A DNA stretch of 64,000 bases from Fragilariopsis cylindrus CCMP1102 (Eukaryota > Bacillariophyta > Bacillariophyceae > Bacillariales > Bacillariaceae). Location: the NCBI GenBank assembly GCA_900095095.1, contig FMBT01000353.1, positions 124,001 through 188,000 on the forward strand, written 5' to 3'. Below are positions 42,281-54,085 of the stretch, one piece after another. The translations under genes were made by a program, and so were the position numbers. Positions within the stretch are counted from its first letter, which is position 1, and each line of letters opens with the position of its first letter. The notes under the pieces were generated by a model that had not been told where the DNA came from, searched no databases, and saw only the letters and a list, made by a program, of their open reading frames with translations.

Positions 42281-45200
42281 ATGACGACAATTAATAATAA
42301 TAACAACTTTCTCGTCGTTCTTCTTATTGTTCTAATCAGTGTACTAATTGGTGATGAAGGTGTAAATGCTATGTACAAAGATGATGTTGGTGTATTAGAT
42401 TTTTCGATAGCAACAGCTGGACATGGACCTATTGGTGTTGTCCATAATAACAAGAAGAACGGCATAGTTATTACAACCGATACACCAACCACAACAGCAA
42501 CCACAACAACAACATCATGTTTCGTGGCTGGACGTCAAATAAATGATGGTAGTTTAGTTTGGCGTCGTAATGTTTGTTCCGTTCCTGACGAGGATGCACA
42601 AGCTCATGCAATTGCTGTTGGAAATGATGACGATGACGATGCCGATGCCGATGCCTTTTATACGGTTGATAATGTTGGTATTGTACGAGCATGGACGATT
42701 GAAAATGGTGATTTATTATGGGATGCTCGTATCCATGCTGCTGCTTCTGCTCCTAAATTGTGGGTGACTAAGGTGGGGGGTACTACTAGTTATGTAGCGG
42801 TTGCTTCAGCAGATGACGAACTCGTATTTTTAAATGCAGAAACCGGAACGATTGTTGATAAAGTTAGTGCCTCAAAATCTACTGGAAATGGACAACGTGT
42901 GGAATGGTTATCGGTATTGTCGTCTTCGACATCGACTTCGACTTCGATGGTCAAAATTATTCTTTCAAAAGTCCAAGTCGTTGATGGAACAATCCAAACC
43001 GGTAATGACTTATACTACGGAATGTATGAAATTGGTAGTAAAGACAAAAAAATCCCTTCTCTTCAAAGTTTAAGTCAACTCAAAACAGCCAAAAACATAG
43101 TCGCTAACACAGTACGAGTCTTCCCTACCGACAACAAGTCGGCAGAAGAATATCATCTTTTTGCTGTAACAACATCGGGATCAGTCGCCCATGCGACGAT
43201 TGGAAGTTTTTCTTCATCGTCCTCCTCTGCGGATGTTACATCTGCTAGTGATTGGAACGAAGGTTGGAGTACCGTCGTTGCGGTAGAATCCACCACTGAC
43301 CCGTCAGTGATCCGTCTATTGGGAAAATCATCAGAGGAATCTACTATGGCATTGTTCCGGTACGAAAATTCCTCATCGTCATGGAAAAAACTTTTGACTT
43401 CCTCTGCTGCCGTCGCTGCCGCTGCTTTTTGTCCAGAATTAGGATTGGTTGTAACAACATCGAACGATAAATCGGTCGAGATATACCGACAACAAAATGG
43501 TGACACATTATCATCTCCGTTAAGAACATCCGGAGATATGTTTGGCGCAGATGGTGATTCGGTGGTTGTCGTTTCACTCCTCGAATGTTCTTCTTCGTCT
43601 GGCAAGATGACTGTTCTTTTAGGTACGGAACGTGGAAGCACGACTCTGTTTTCATTGGAAACTACTGGTGATGACGAGGTTGTCAACGTGAAAGTAGATT
43701 GGACGGCTGAAGAAGGTCTGGCAAGTCTATCATCGGCTATTGTTTTAGATGCTAGTCATTTGGGATCTGACGATCTAGTCGAAGAAAAAGATGCCGTTTC
43801 TCGAAAACTTTCACTTGCTGGTCGTTTGAATTCACAATGGGAGGACGTCGTTGGTATGCTGTCAACCGCAAACGGCTTGATCAACAACAATGCTGTCAAC
43901 TTTAGTTATCGTGACCATTTGTTCGGATTTGTTAAGGTTGCTGCATTACTTTCTCCTAAGGTCCATCGAATTTGGGGAATGAGTACCGCAGGGAAGGATC
44001 GTGGATCGATTCGTTGGTCTTTGGATTTGCCGAAGAAGGCGATTTGGCACAGTATGGTTCACGGAACGACAAATTCTGCCAAGGCCACTCACGGTATCCA
44101 CGGAGATACTCACAGTCGCGAAATCTTGGTTTTATCGGTATCCTCTGCTTCAGTCGATTGGATGTGTATCGATGGGACGAGCGGTGCTATCAATTCTCAA
44201 GACTCCATTAAAATTTCCTCTCCCGTTGTGCAAGTTTTGCCCGTATACGGAACCAACACGGGTGGCTGTCGTCAAGCTTCTATCTTATTAGGAGAAGATC
44301 TCAGTCTTACTGTAGTTCCCGCGGATACAGAAACGAATGCGTTGATTAAGAAACAGTTATATAAAACTCCCAACGGACTGTATACTCACAAGATAGACAA
44401 GGTTGCCAACAAAGTGGAATCGTATCGCGTGGCACACACGGAAGAAGATGATAAATTCGTCGCCCGTTCCATTGGACTGACCTCTTTTGCTGGAGAACAG
44501 ATTGTGAAAGTAGCATACCCCTTACGTCACGAGGATGTAAAGTCCATGAGTACCATCCTTGGAGACAATTCTTTACTACTGAAATATATCAATCCTCATA
44601 TGGCTGTCGTTGTAACCGTGTTGTCGGATAGTGAACACCAAACTGCTACTACGGTTGCAACGGCGCTCGAGAAGGAGAGGAATGGAAAAGCTAAAAAGCC
44701 TGTCGGTGCAGGAGCTCCTGGATCATCCATTCCTCCGTCATCCCAAAATGGATCAGAAGATTTACCCAACATGTTTATCAACTTAGTCGACACGGTATCA
44801 GGACGTGTTCTGTACCGACACAGTCATTCCAATGTTGACGGCGATAAAAAGGTTTCGGTGGTAATTTCTGAGAATTGGGTCATTTATACCTACGTAAACG
44901 AAAAGACACGACGAACAGAAATCGGTGTCTTAACACTTCACGAGGGTATGATCGAACCAAAGGGTCTAACATTCTTTGCACGTCCTGAACAGTCTACGTC
45001 CTTTTCTAGCTTTGACGCTCGTGAGTCGAAACCGGTCGTACTTTCCAAGGTGTATGCTTTCCCCAAAGCAGTTACGGCACTTGGAGTAACCAGCACACGC
45101 CAAGGTATTAGTCGACAGAATATTTTGATTGCAAGTTCTGATGGAGCACTCAATACAATTAACAAGATGATCCTTGAAACCCGACGGCCTGTTGGGGAAG

Positions 45201-45529
45201 CCAAACCGGAAGAGAAAAAAGAAGGACTCATGCCCTACAGAGAATTAATTCCAGAGAGCCCACTGTTTTCACTTACATACAATCAAACGAATGAACCCTT
45301 CACATCTATCATTTCAACGGCGACCTCATTGGAATCTCAATCGTTAGTATTTGGCTTTGGTGGACCTGATCTGTTCTTTACCCGAACTTCTCCCACTAAG
45401 GGATTTGATGTGTTGCCCGAAACCTTCAACAAAATCTTAGTTGGATCTACCACAGCAGGAATAGTTATCGCATTGTTAGTGGTGCAACGAATGGGAAAGA
45501 AAAAGACTCTGAAACAGGGCTGGTTGTAG
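42281..45529 (+). CDS. EMC1: ER membrane protein complex subunit 1
   Basis: The intronless frame gives about 1,082 residues from the ATG at 42281. This start places a signal peptide (FLVVLLIVLISVLIGDEGVNA) at the N terminus. The in-frame sequence upstream starts only with a non-ATG codon. The N-terminal two thirds look like a beta-propeller of PQQ-like repeats (SLVWRRNVCS, DLLWDARIH, RWSLDLPKKAIWHSM). The C-terminal EMC1 domain has the signature run NLVDTVSGRVLYRHSH, ISENWVIYTY, KAVTALGVTSTRQGIS, LETRRPVGE, EGLMPYRELIP and FGFGGPDLFFTRTSPTKGFD, then one membrane helix and a short basic tail (QRMGKKKTLKQGWL). EMC inserts tail-anchored and multipass proteins into the ER. The length and end match the family well. 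Confidence 0.95.
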   Translation: MTTINNNNNFLVVLLIVLISVLIGDEGVNAMYKDDVGVLDFSIATAGHGPIGVVHNNKKNGIVITTDTPTTTATTTTTSCFVAGRQINDGSLVWRRNVCSVPDEDAQAHAIAVGNDDDDDADADAFYTVDNVGIVRAWTIENGDLLWDARIHAAASAPKLWVTKVGGTTSYVAVASADDELVFLNAETGTIVDKVSASKSTGNGQRVEWLSVLSSSTSTSTSMVKIILSKVQVVDGTIQTGNDLYYGMYEIGSKDKKIPSLQSLSQLKTAKNIVANTVRVFPTDNKSAEEYHLFAVTTSGSVAHATIGSFSSSSSSADVTSASDWNEGWSTVVAVESTTDPSVIRLLGKSSEESTMALFRYENSSSSWKKLLTSSAAVAAAAFCPELGLVVTTSNDKSVEIYRQQNGDTLSSPLRTSGDMFGADGDSVVVVSLLECSSSSGKMTVLLGTERGSTTLFSLETTGDDEVVNVKVDWTAEEGLASLSSAIVLDASHLGSDDLVEEKDAVSRKLSLAGRLNSQWEDVVGMLSTANGLINNNAVNFSYRDHLFGFVKVAALLSPKVHRIWGMSTAGKDRGSIRWSLDLPKKAIWHSMVHGTTNSAKATHGIHGDTHSREILVLSVSSASVDWMCIDGTSGAINSQDSIKISSPVVQVLPVYGTNTGGCRQASILLGEDLSLTVVPADTETNALIKKQLYKTPNGLYTHKIDKVANKVESYRVAHTEEDDKFVARSIGLTSFAGEQIVKVAYPLRHEDVKSMSTILGDNSLLLKYINPHMAVVVTVLSDSEHQTATTVATALEKERNGKAKKPVGAGAPGSSIPPSSQNGSEDLPNMFINLVDTVSGRVLYRHSHSNVDGDKKVSVVISENWVIYTYVNEKTRRTEIGVLTLHEGMIEPKGLTFFARPEQSTSFSSFDARESKPVVLSKVYAFPKAVTALGVTSTRQGISRQNILIASSDGALNTINKMILETRRPVGEAKPEEKKEGLMPYRELIPESPLFSLTYNQTNEPFTSIISTATSLESQSLVFGFGGPDLFFTRTSPTKGFDVLPETFNKILVGSTTAGIVIALLVVQRMGKKKTLKQGWL

Positions 45530-45859
45530 TTAACAGAACTTCAGAAGCAATTTAAAAAGAAAAAAAAACGCTCAGGGATACTTTCGTACAAATGATACGA
45601 TCAAGACCTAAAGTACTTTATAGTCGTATTATTATTCCAATGTTGTTTTTCGGCTAATAGAAATAACAATTCTTTTTCTAGCTCTTATTATTTATTCTAC
45701 TTTCAAATGTATGTAATTTGAAAAGTTTTTAATACCAGCACAGACGTAGTAAGTTAGTTGTCCCCAAGTGAAAATAATATACCCATTATTCATCTTGTCC
45801 CCTTTTTTCCAAAGAAGGAGCCTGTACTATCATAATGACCCCGCATATGGTGTTACTAT
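45530..45859. other. intergenic between convergent 3' ends
   Basis: About 330 bases lie between the EMC1 stop and the end of the RBR ligase gene on the opposite strand. The region is AT-rich and contains only presumptive 3' UTRs. A plus-strand frame at 45835-46224 is the shadow of the ligase's Ala/Gln/Arg tail. Confidence 0.6.
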
Positions 45860-48579
45860 TCAACGCCGCCGTGCTGCTCGTGCTGCATCCAAATTTGCCT
45901 GTGCTTCTACTTGTGTTCGCTGTCGTGCTTGTTGTCGTGCTTGTTGACGTGCTTGCTGTGCTTGCTGCCGTGCCTGCGAACGCTGTTGTGCTTGTGCTAG
46001 TTGTGCTTGTGCTCGCTGATGCGTCCGCTGTACCAATCTATCCATATCCCTTTGCGCCGCCGCTACTCCTCTTTCTCGGTAGCCTTGTCGTTGTTGTGCA
46101 TGTGCGACCGCCTCCCTCGCTCGTTGTTGTACATCTGCAGCCATCCTTTCTGCGACTCGTAGCCCTCTCGGTTGCTGTAGCTGTTGTCCCCGTTGTCGTC
46201 GCGGTTGCGATGGATCATGCATAATTTGATCAACGTCTAATTGCACTTCTGCTGTTATATCTCCACCGCCTTCTTTCTGAAGATCCTCTTCATATTCTTT
46301 TTTAGCTGCTAATCCCGCGTCACGCATTGCCTGTTCGTCATCTTCTTCGTCGTTGGTATATAGTTTACACTTACCACAGCTAGAATGATCACAATGGGGC
46401 GTCTGACAAAAATGAACATAAGGATTTCCTTTAGCCAAGGGGGTATTGCATACGTAGCATAGCTTCATTCCGCACGCACATGTCATTTTGTTACAACCGT
46501 CTGATTTGATAAACTTCTTTTTGCAACTCGGACAAACTCGCATCTTCGCCTCACTTAGAGCTTCTTCGATCTTTAGACGTCCATTGTCTTGTCGGTTTTG
46601 TTTGACCACTTCTTCGCAGCGCAAGGGTATATGCGATTCCAGGCCACACTTTTTACAAGAGGAAAATTGACAATCTTGTACAGGACATTCAAAAACCATT
46701 TGTGTTTCAGCAAGTTCAGCCTGGTATCCACATTTGGGACACGTGGACACGTTACCAAGTAGGCCAGCTCGTTGAATCTGAGCCGTGGTCTGTAGTTCTG
46801 AATATTTCTCCCATAACTTTTTAGGCAACGCCTTTTGCAAGTGCTCATCTCGAAAGCCAGAGTTACACCCTCCACCATCACAGCATTTGATTTCTAAGGC
46901 CGGTTTTTTGGTTTCTCTATCAATGCCTAAATTCCCCGAACCAAATACTTGACTCTCAACATATTGTAAAATGCAGTCCATACAAAACAAATGCTATATT
47001 GTGCGTGGTCACGTAGTTGAAGTTACAGTTGGAGGAAAGCAAATAAATAAAGTTACACAAAACAATTGTATCGTTTGTGAGTTTTCTTTTATTGTAAAAA
47101 ATATCCATGATTCGACAATGAAAATGTAAAAAAGAACAGAAAATTTCAAAAGCAAGAGCTATTCAATAATACTTAGCCGTCCAACACACTCACCCCCTTT
47201 TCCTTACAGGGAACGCATTCCTCTTTAGCGACATCGTCAAAACAGATGCCACATTCAACGGTCGATCCATCCTCCACAGAAAATTTACGAACCGCCTCAC
47301 GTCGTAAGCGGTGTTGAATATTTTCCCTCCATTCTTTAAATTTCTTGTCATAATGATGGTGCTCATCTTGTAATATGGGATCACTTAGCGCAGGACAACA
47401 TACTCCTATCTTCTTTCTAGGTTTTTGCATACATTGAATAACACTTCCTATGCGTAACTTGACTTCTTCAGATATACGCCCTCGTATTAAGACAGCTTTT
47501 AATATTTGGTAGTGTTGGTTTTCTTCCTTTTTAGCTTTTTCAGCAGCGTCAGATCCGACCGCAGCGGCAACACCTTTTCCTCCATCGCTACCATTAGGAC
47601 TATTCTTACCGACGATAGTGTCATGAATATAATTACGGGTCATTGTGTATCGTCCATGATTTTGTGATAGTAATGTTCTGACATTATTTTTCTTAATAAA
47701 GCAAAAATCATACTGGAGCAATTTTATAACTTGATTTTCGTAGTCATCGCTAGGCTCAAATGAAGTTGGTGATGAGTAGTCGTACTTTGGTGCTATTGAT
47801 TTCCTTCCTCGAACAACAACTGCAGCAGACTTGCTACTATTGATATTATTGGCGCGCGCCGGTACGTCAATTGAAATAGGTTTCGTTTGTTTCGGATAAT
47901 CACTTTCTAAAAGAATCGCAACGACTACTTCAGTTCTGTATGCTTGCTCTCTAAGTTTTTTCTTAAGGAAGGATTCATCTACATCAGGAACAATTTCCAA
48001 CACACAAAGAAAGGCCTTATTTTCGGGATTTTCTTCCACCTGAATAGCAGCGGCTGGAGGAGCTTTTTTTCTACCACCAGCAGCAGCAGCAGCAGTGGCA
48101 GCAGGGGGAGCCTTTCTATTATTCATATCTGACTGATCTAAAACTTGAACCTCATCATCATTATCAGATGAGGCTACTGATGGTTTCGATGCAGGTTTTC
48201 TATCTAAATTGTTGTTGTCGTCGTCGTCATCTGGAATTACAATTTCTTCTGACACGGAGTAGGCAGCAACGGGACCACGGTTACGTCGGTTTGTCCACGG
48301 TTTGGCAGCAGGCTTTACATTCAAGTTTTCATCGTCGTCGTCATCATCATCATCGTCCAATATTTCTATGACGTCAACGGTTGCTGCAGACGCAGATGCT
48401 GATGCTGGAGCGACGCGATGTGTTGTTGTTGTTGTCCCTCATTATTGTCGCTTCGAATTTTCTTTTACGTCCTCGACCAGACACGGCCTTTTCGTTCTCG
48501 TAGTCTACCCCAGTAACATTGTAAGTGTGATTTTCCCTGGCTGGTTGAACGGTTGCAATTTTTTTGGAATGTTGCTCAT
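45860..48579 (-). CDS. RBR-type E3 ubiquitin ligase, RNF216/TRIAD3-like
   Basis: The minus-strand exons meet across an intron at 47193-46994. The join gives ECGICFDDVAKEECVPCKEKG then HLFCMDCILQYVE (RING1). Next come an in-between-RING domain (CPKCGYQAELAETQMVFEC, CQFSSCKKCG) and RING2, CPSCKKKFIKSDGCNKMTC. RING2 ends ACGMKLCYVCN. The Cys of GCNKMTC sits where RBR ligases carry the thioester-forming residue. The RING2 wording and following HFCQ are closest to RNF216. The C terminus is a long Gln/Ala/Arg helix. The N-terminal half is acidic and disordered. Its true start is probably the ATG at 48579 (MSNIPKK...), but the frame changes around an A7 run and again before 48390, so exon 1 is unsettled. 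Confidence 0.82.
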
Positions 48580-49037
48580 GGTTTCATTATCCTGATTTTC
48601 TTTTTAGTAAGATACTACATTAACCTAAAAATACAATCAACACTACAAACACCAACGGACGATTTGTAATCAATTATTGTAATCAAAGAGAGTGTTTCGT
48701 CGCTGGTTGGCTTTTTTGAGTTTTGAGTGATAAAATTCGAACACGGATACCCTCAGTCATATTTAATATTAACCGCGCAGAGGGCCATAAAAGGGTCTAA
48801 TATAGTACTAGACAAAAAGGCAAGTTTTACTGCTTATATTATTCGTCTTTACATTCATCGTTTAAACAACGTGTGTTGTGACTCATCATTCACCTCACAA
48901 TAACTTTCATTCAACACTATCTTTTGTAAGATCTACCGTACTATAATTGATAAGAAGGTATGTTGTAGAAATCACAAGAGGCTGAAGAAACAACAGCAGA
49001 AACCAACAGTACCGCAATTATCACAACGAAAACGACG
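48580..49037. promoter_or_regulatory. divergent promoter region between the RBR ligase and VTT genes
   Basis: About 460 bases separate two divergent start codons. The sequence is AT-rich. No repeat, RNA gene or clear motif was seen. Confidence 0.5.
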
Positions 49038-51034
49038 ATGACAACGTCGATAACGAATAGTAGGATGATGCAAAAAACGAACTGGTCCAGTAGATCTTTT
49101 CTCACTGTCTGTTGTTTGATGATTTTCCCCTCCGATGCATTTCAATTCCCATCATCGACGATATCAACAGCAAAACAACAATACAAGTACACGACAACTT
49201 ATAGAACCCATTCATCACTTACGCATACGCGATCCTCTCCATCATCGTCTTCTTCTTCTTCTGTTTTACATGTTTATAATGATGATGAAGAGAAAGAACA
49301 AATAGAAGAAGCACGAGTTAATATATATCAATCCCGTCGTGGAGAAATCCGTACAATGTTAAAAAGTGCAGAATCATTACGTAATTTTCGTTATGAAAAA
49401 GGATTTGTTCCTGAACTCGACGAGGATGGTAATCCCGTGAAGGATGAAGCTAGTGCAAAAACAGCTGTGACTGCTACAGCATTTGCGGTGACTGCTGGTG
49501 CTATAATTTTAAGAGTGGGCGGACGGGCTGCATTAGTGAGTGCGGTTGGTTTAGATTTTATTCAGGATAATCCTGATATGCAAAATCAGATCAATCAAGT
49601 ATTGGAATATACAGAAACAATGGATCCATTATTAAAAAGTGGATTATTTATCTTTGGTTGGACGTTAACAAAGACTTTTTGCTTTGATGCTGCAGGGATT
49701 GTGCTTGCATTCAGTTCTGGTATATTATTTGGTGGTGTATTACAAGGAGCGGTCATGTCAGCATTAGGTGCAACGATCGGATCAAGTGTTGCATTTGCAT
49801 TGGTACGTATACGAAAGGCTTTAATTTAATATGTACATTTGTATTCGTCCAGAAAGAAAAAATCTAGATCACGATGTTTGAAATGTTAATCGTACATTCA
49901 ATTCACGTTTTTTTGTTTTCTTTCTTCTGACAATTTCTTTTAGGCAAAAGCAGATACACCAATTCGCAAGAAGGCATTAGAGGTTGTTGAAGAAAATCCA
50001 TCATTAAGAGGATTAGAAAAGGTTGTTGCAGATGAAGGTCTAAAGGCAGTTTTGACGTTGCGATTGGCACCAATCCTACCTATACCTTTGGGGATGTATA
50101 ATTATGTATATGGTGTATCAAATATACGGTATTGGGAGTTTGCTGGTGGAATTTTCTTAGGTTCGCTTAAGCCGTACTTTTTAGATTCATATTTGGGATA
50201 TTTTGGTAAATCATTAGTAGATGGTTCAGCAGCAGCACAAGCAGCAGAAAATGGTGGTGCTGGTACTTTACAAGACTATGTTTTAATCGGAGTACTTGGA
50301 TTCAGTGTTTTGATTGGAGTCTTTGCGTCGCAACTTGCAGCGGAAACATGGGATGCTATTTTGAAAGAGCAAGAAGAGGAAGAAAAGAAACTCAAAGGCG
50401 ATAGCAATAATGATGGTGATGATGATGATGTTATGACAGAAATATTTGGATGGGAATTACCACAATGGGCTGTTGGATTTCAATATGCTTTAAATGATGC
50501 AGGAGACGTGTCGATGCATTAGTGTTACAAGAATATGATGCAAAAGTTTGGAATTGTACTGAGGAAAAATCTCTTTTGGAGTTGAAATATCCAAAAATAC
50601 TTTACCCGACGAAACAAATCCTGCATTGGATCCAAAAAGTCCTGAAATTACCGGAAAATACCAAGGATTTGATTATGGGGAATGACATGTGATGGAATAG
50701 TATTGAGTCCTATATTGTTTACATACTTTTTAAAATTTGCTGATCCATTATTTAATGACAAAGCATTCCAAGAAGAACGAATGATGAAAGACGAAGGAGG
50801 GGCCAATAATAATAATGACATTAATAACGCAGCAACAATAACAGCAACAATAACGGAACAGACGACAATGAACAGTTATTATCGAACGATTCTTCTACTG
50901 AGGGAGGTGATACTTCCCTGTCGAGAGAATTCAACTATCAAACCTTCCTTAATCAATTACTAGCACTTAAAGATGAAACGAGACGACGCTTAGAAGAAGC
51001 TGACGAAAAGATCAATCGGCTGAATGATAAATAG
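49038..51034 (+). CDS. plastid-targeted VTT-domain (SNARE-associated/TVP38-type) membrane protein
   Basis: Exon 1 (49038-49802) joins exon 2 at 49944 across a GT-AG intron, SVAFAL then AKADTPIRKK. The N terminus has a signal-like hydrophobic stretch ending PSDAFQFPSS, a Phe-containing cleavage motif like those of diatom plastid pre-proteins. The VTT domain has GLFIFGWTLTKTFCFDAAGIVLAFSSGILFGG, GATIGSS and, after the intron, LRLAPILPIPLGMYNYVYGVS with the family's conserved PxxPxxxxNY-like loop. One frame ends at 50522, but recognisable sequence continues in shifted frames: DALVLQEYDAKVWN, SPEITGKYQGFDYG, DGIVLSPILFTYFLKFADP and ALKDETRRRLEEADEKINRLNDK, ending at 51034. About four frame changes are therefore needed, from assembly indels or gene decay. 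A plastid-envelope or thylakoid role is inferred from targeting only. Confidence 0.78.
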
Positions 51035-51842
51035 CGATAATAATGATGATGATAAATACGATTATACAGATCTTTTAACTGTTCAAATTATTTTCAAATG
51101 TAACAACCCGCATCGCTACACAGACTAAACGGCTATATACAATATTATACTACGAATCGAATCATTTTTGACATTTATTATTTAAGGTGGTACAATTGTA
51201 CGTTTTTAGTATGAATTATAAGATTTTTTTTTGGCTTGTTACTCTCTTATCATATTTTCATTATTTTTCGGTTTGCGAGAGAGTAAGTGTTACTATACAA
51301 AATGGAAATGATTCATTCAGTTCTATCAGAGTACCTTAGCAGAAAAGTAATCATGCAATTGATCTAGTTCTCTTTTCTTTCTTTCTCTCCTCTTCTCTCT
51401 AAAGAAACAACAACGCCCCACGTCCCTCATTGTGTGACTTGAGAGATTCCTGAATCCCGAATTTTTGATCCTTGTTTTATATTAATTCCCGACTTTTTCT
51501 ATTTCTTATTTGTTCTTAATTGATCGCTGCTGTCTTGGAAGAAAATATTTATTTCGGTCAAGTCAATGATATAATAATAATTTGTGCCATCATTCACTCC
51601 CAATATACTCAAAATGACGCATTTGGTATCATCCGTCGTGTCATCATCGTTCCAAAAGGTGTCGGTAATACTATTCTATTAGATCCCCATCTAGCATCTT
51701 CCTCGCCTATCGTATCGAACCTTCCATCCCGAGAACTTCATTCATATAATGATTGAGAGCGATTATACTACCGGTCTTTAGTAGATAATCCACCCAAACA
51801 TCGTTGGAACCTCGCCATCATTGTCGTTGACGTCGTCGTCCT
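51035..51842. other. intergenic, no gene seen
   Basis: This is 0.8 kb of AT-rich DNA between the plastid VTT gene and the convergent CxxC protein gene. A 78-codon plus frame at 51520-51756 is hydrophobic and motif-free, and was not accepted. Confidence 0.55.
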
Positions 51843-53168
51843 TCACTCTATTATTATTATTATTATTATCATTATCTTTTTGTTTATCGGCAATGACATC
51901 ATCATCATCATTATCACCTCATCTTTCTCTAATAAAACGCAGCATGCATCGTCGATAACTGATGTTGGTGAAGAACAAGATATTTCCTTTTCAGGAGAAG
52001 GACGAATGACAACAAGCTCGGGAGGAGGAGGAGGAGGAGAATTCTTTTTCTTCTTTTTCTTTCGTCTTTTCTTCGTAGTACTACGAGTGTTGTTGTTGTT
52101 GTTGTTGGTATTATCATCACCAACAGTATTAGCAGTATTAGCAGTATCAAAAGTAGTAGTAGTAGTAGTAGTAGTAGCGTTACTGATTTCTTTTCCTTCT
52201 ACAAGATGCTGTTGTGGTTGTAGTTGTGTTGTCGTTTGTTTTGTTGGAACTTTTTTGTAGCATTCGAGACAATGAAAGGATTTGTAATCTCGAGATGACG
52301 ACGATGATGATGATGATGACGAAGTGCTCAGCATAGTAGCATTAGTCGATAATGATGATGATAATGATGCTGATATCCATTGTTGATTATTATTACCATC
52401 GGTTCTGCCATCGGTACTAGTATTATCATTACTGTCACTATCACTGGATGATTATTTGGATGTTTCACAACACGAATTAAACCAAATATACCAAGATCTT
52501 TTTTATTGAAATAATAACCGCACACTAAACAAGCACAGTAGTTGTTGTTCACGTACTGTATCATAAAATCACACATGGTGTTGATGATTCAAATAGTTAC
52601 ATATCTCTTTCGACGTCGTTGCTTGATCGTATCCGCATTGTTCATATTCCTTTGCACTATTATCTTCCTCTTGTTGTCGTTGGACTTCTTTTTCCCAATG
52701 TAATTCTTTTTCCCATTGTATTTCGTGTGTGTTTTTGAGTTGTTGTTGTTGTTGTTGTTGTTGTTGTGTGTGGCTGCTGCTGCTGCTGCTGTTGAGAATT
52801 ATTATTTTATTATTCTTGATTTTCTTTTTCATCTTATCGGCCTTATCTTTCTCATCCTTACACCGTCTCCACATCGTTAATGCGATATATGTTTGAATAA
52901 GTATACCTTCTAACTGCCATAAGAAACGTGCTAGTTGGAAGCTATCACGATATAATTCTTCTTCCTGTTGAATTACTTCTAATCGTCGTGCCCATATTGC
53001 TAATGTCTTGGATGGTTTACGACTGAATAATTTTTTACTGATCCCATCACTTTCTAGTTGTAATTCTTTTATTTTAGCACAATATTCTTGCATCTTTGTT
53101 TTCAAGAATGTTACATCCTTTGACACTACAAATATATACGCCACGGGGTGTGGCATCGACCATTTCAT
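51843..53168 (-). CDS. unrecognised protein with two CxxC pairs, read in three frames
   Basis: The minus strand carries three adjoining coding-like frames. The first (53168-52569) is a helical, Gln/Lys/Glu-rich protein starting MKWSMPHPVAYIFVVSKD, with a conserved-looking WARRLEVIQQEEELYRDSF segment. The second (from 52576) gives YCACLVCGYYFNKKDLGIFG, and the third gives FHCLECYKKVPTK followed by Thr/Asn/Lys/Pro runs. CLVC and CLEC could form one zinc site if the three frames are one gene. That is likely, because they abut and upstream sequence of the third frame is open. No intron signals explain the changes, so indels are suspected. I do not recognise the family. Confidence 0.45.
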
Positions 53169-54085
53169 TTTTTTTGGCTTATCGTTTGTTTGTTTGTTTG
53201 TTTGTTCGTATTGATTGTTTTCTTCGGCAAAATTTCGGCTTTTTGTGTTGAATATTGAATAGTGGATGGAGGGTGGTTGGTGTCTGTAGTGAATCTTAAT
53301 GCTTGTTCGATGGGTGTGATTTGGTACTAGCTAGCTATATAGCAGAGTGATATCGGGACGTTTTTCTTCTTCTTTCAGAAATCTATTTTACTATCTCTAT
53401 GATACTACGTCGTACCACCTCGTTACGATGTTGAATATCAACAATTTGGACAAAAACATTGCCGACTATTTTGTTTTTTTCCAAAGCCATCAAAAAAGCA
53501 GCACCATCATCATTGGATAAGCCGGAAATCAGCCGGAAATCACACGCAGAAAAAAATGCATTCGGTACAGTACTGTACGCCGATTGAATTTACCATAGGA
53601 TCTGTGGCGCGGTTTCTTCAAAAAATGAACGAAAAACAAAATCGAAAAAATCATCTCCCCCGATGACTGACTCAATATCCCGTCTAGTAACGTTCGAAAA
53701 CTTCACTAATTTAATTCATGCGATAACTTTCAACGTGATTTTATTTTATCCGGGATTCAATATAATTCAGTCGTGGTAATGTTATCACAGGAAATTTGAA
53801 AATAATATTCAATATATATATAGCTAGTATATAACTTGGCCACGACTTGGCCATAACTAGTGTTCTTTTTTGTTCTAAAGATAACTACTGTACAGTATTA
53901 CAATGTCTCGATGTAGTTACATAAAATTAAACCAAGGATGACGTTCCTGGATGTTTTTTTCCTATGTATTTATCATGTAGTAATAATACATACCCCCAAT
54001 AGCTCTAGGTCATACAGCAGTTCTGCTCCCACGATAGTGACATATTCAATAAAAGAAGCCTACACTTTTTTTAAAATTGTATGTT
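53169..54085. other. intergenic, no gene seen
   Basis: This 0.9-kb AT-rich stretch contains a GTTT pentuple near 53188-53207 and a TA-rich run near 53810. The open frame at 53938-54270 overlaps the next gene antisense and is a shadow. Confidence 0.55.

Noticed and set aside
51520-51756. 78-codon plus frame between two genes
   Set aside because: It is hydrophobic and motif-free, and lies in the 3' intergenic space of convergent genes.
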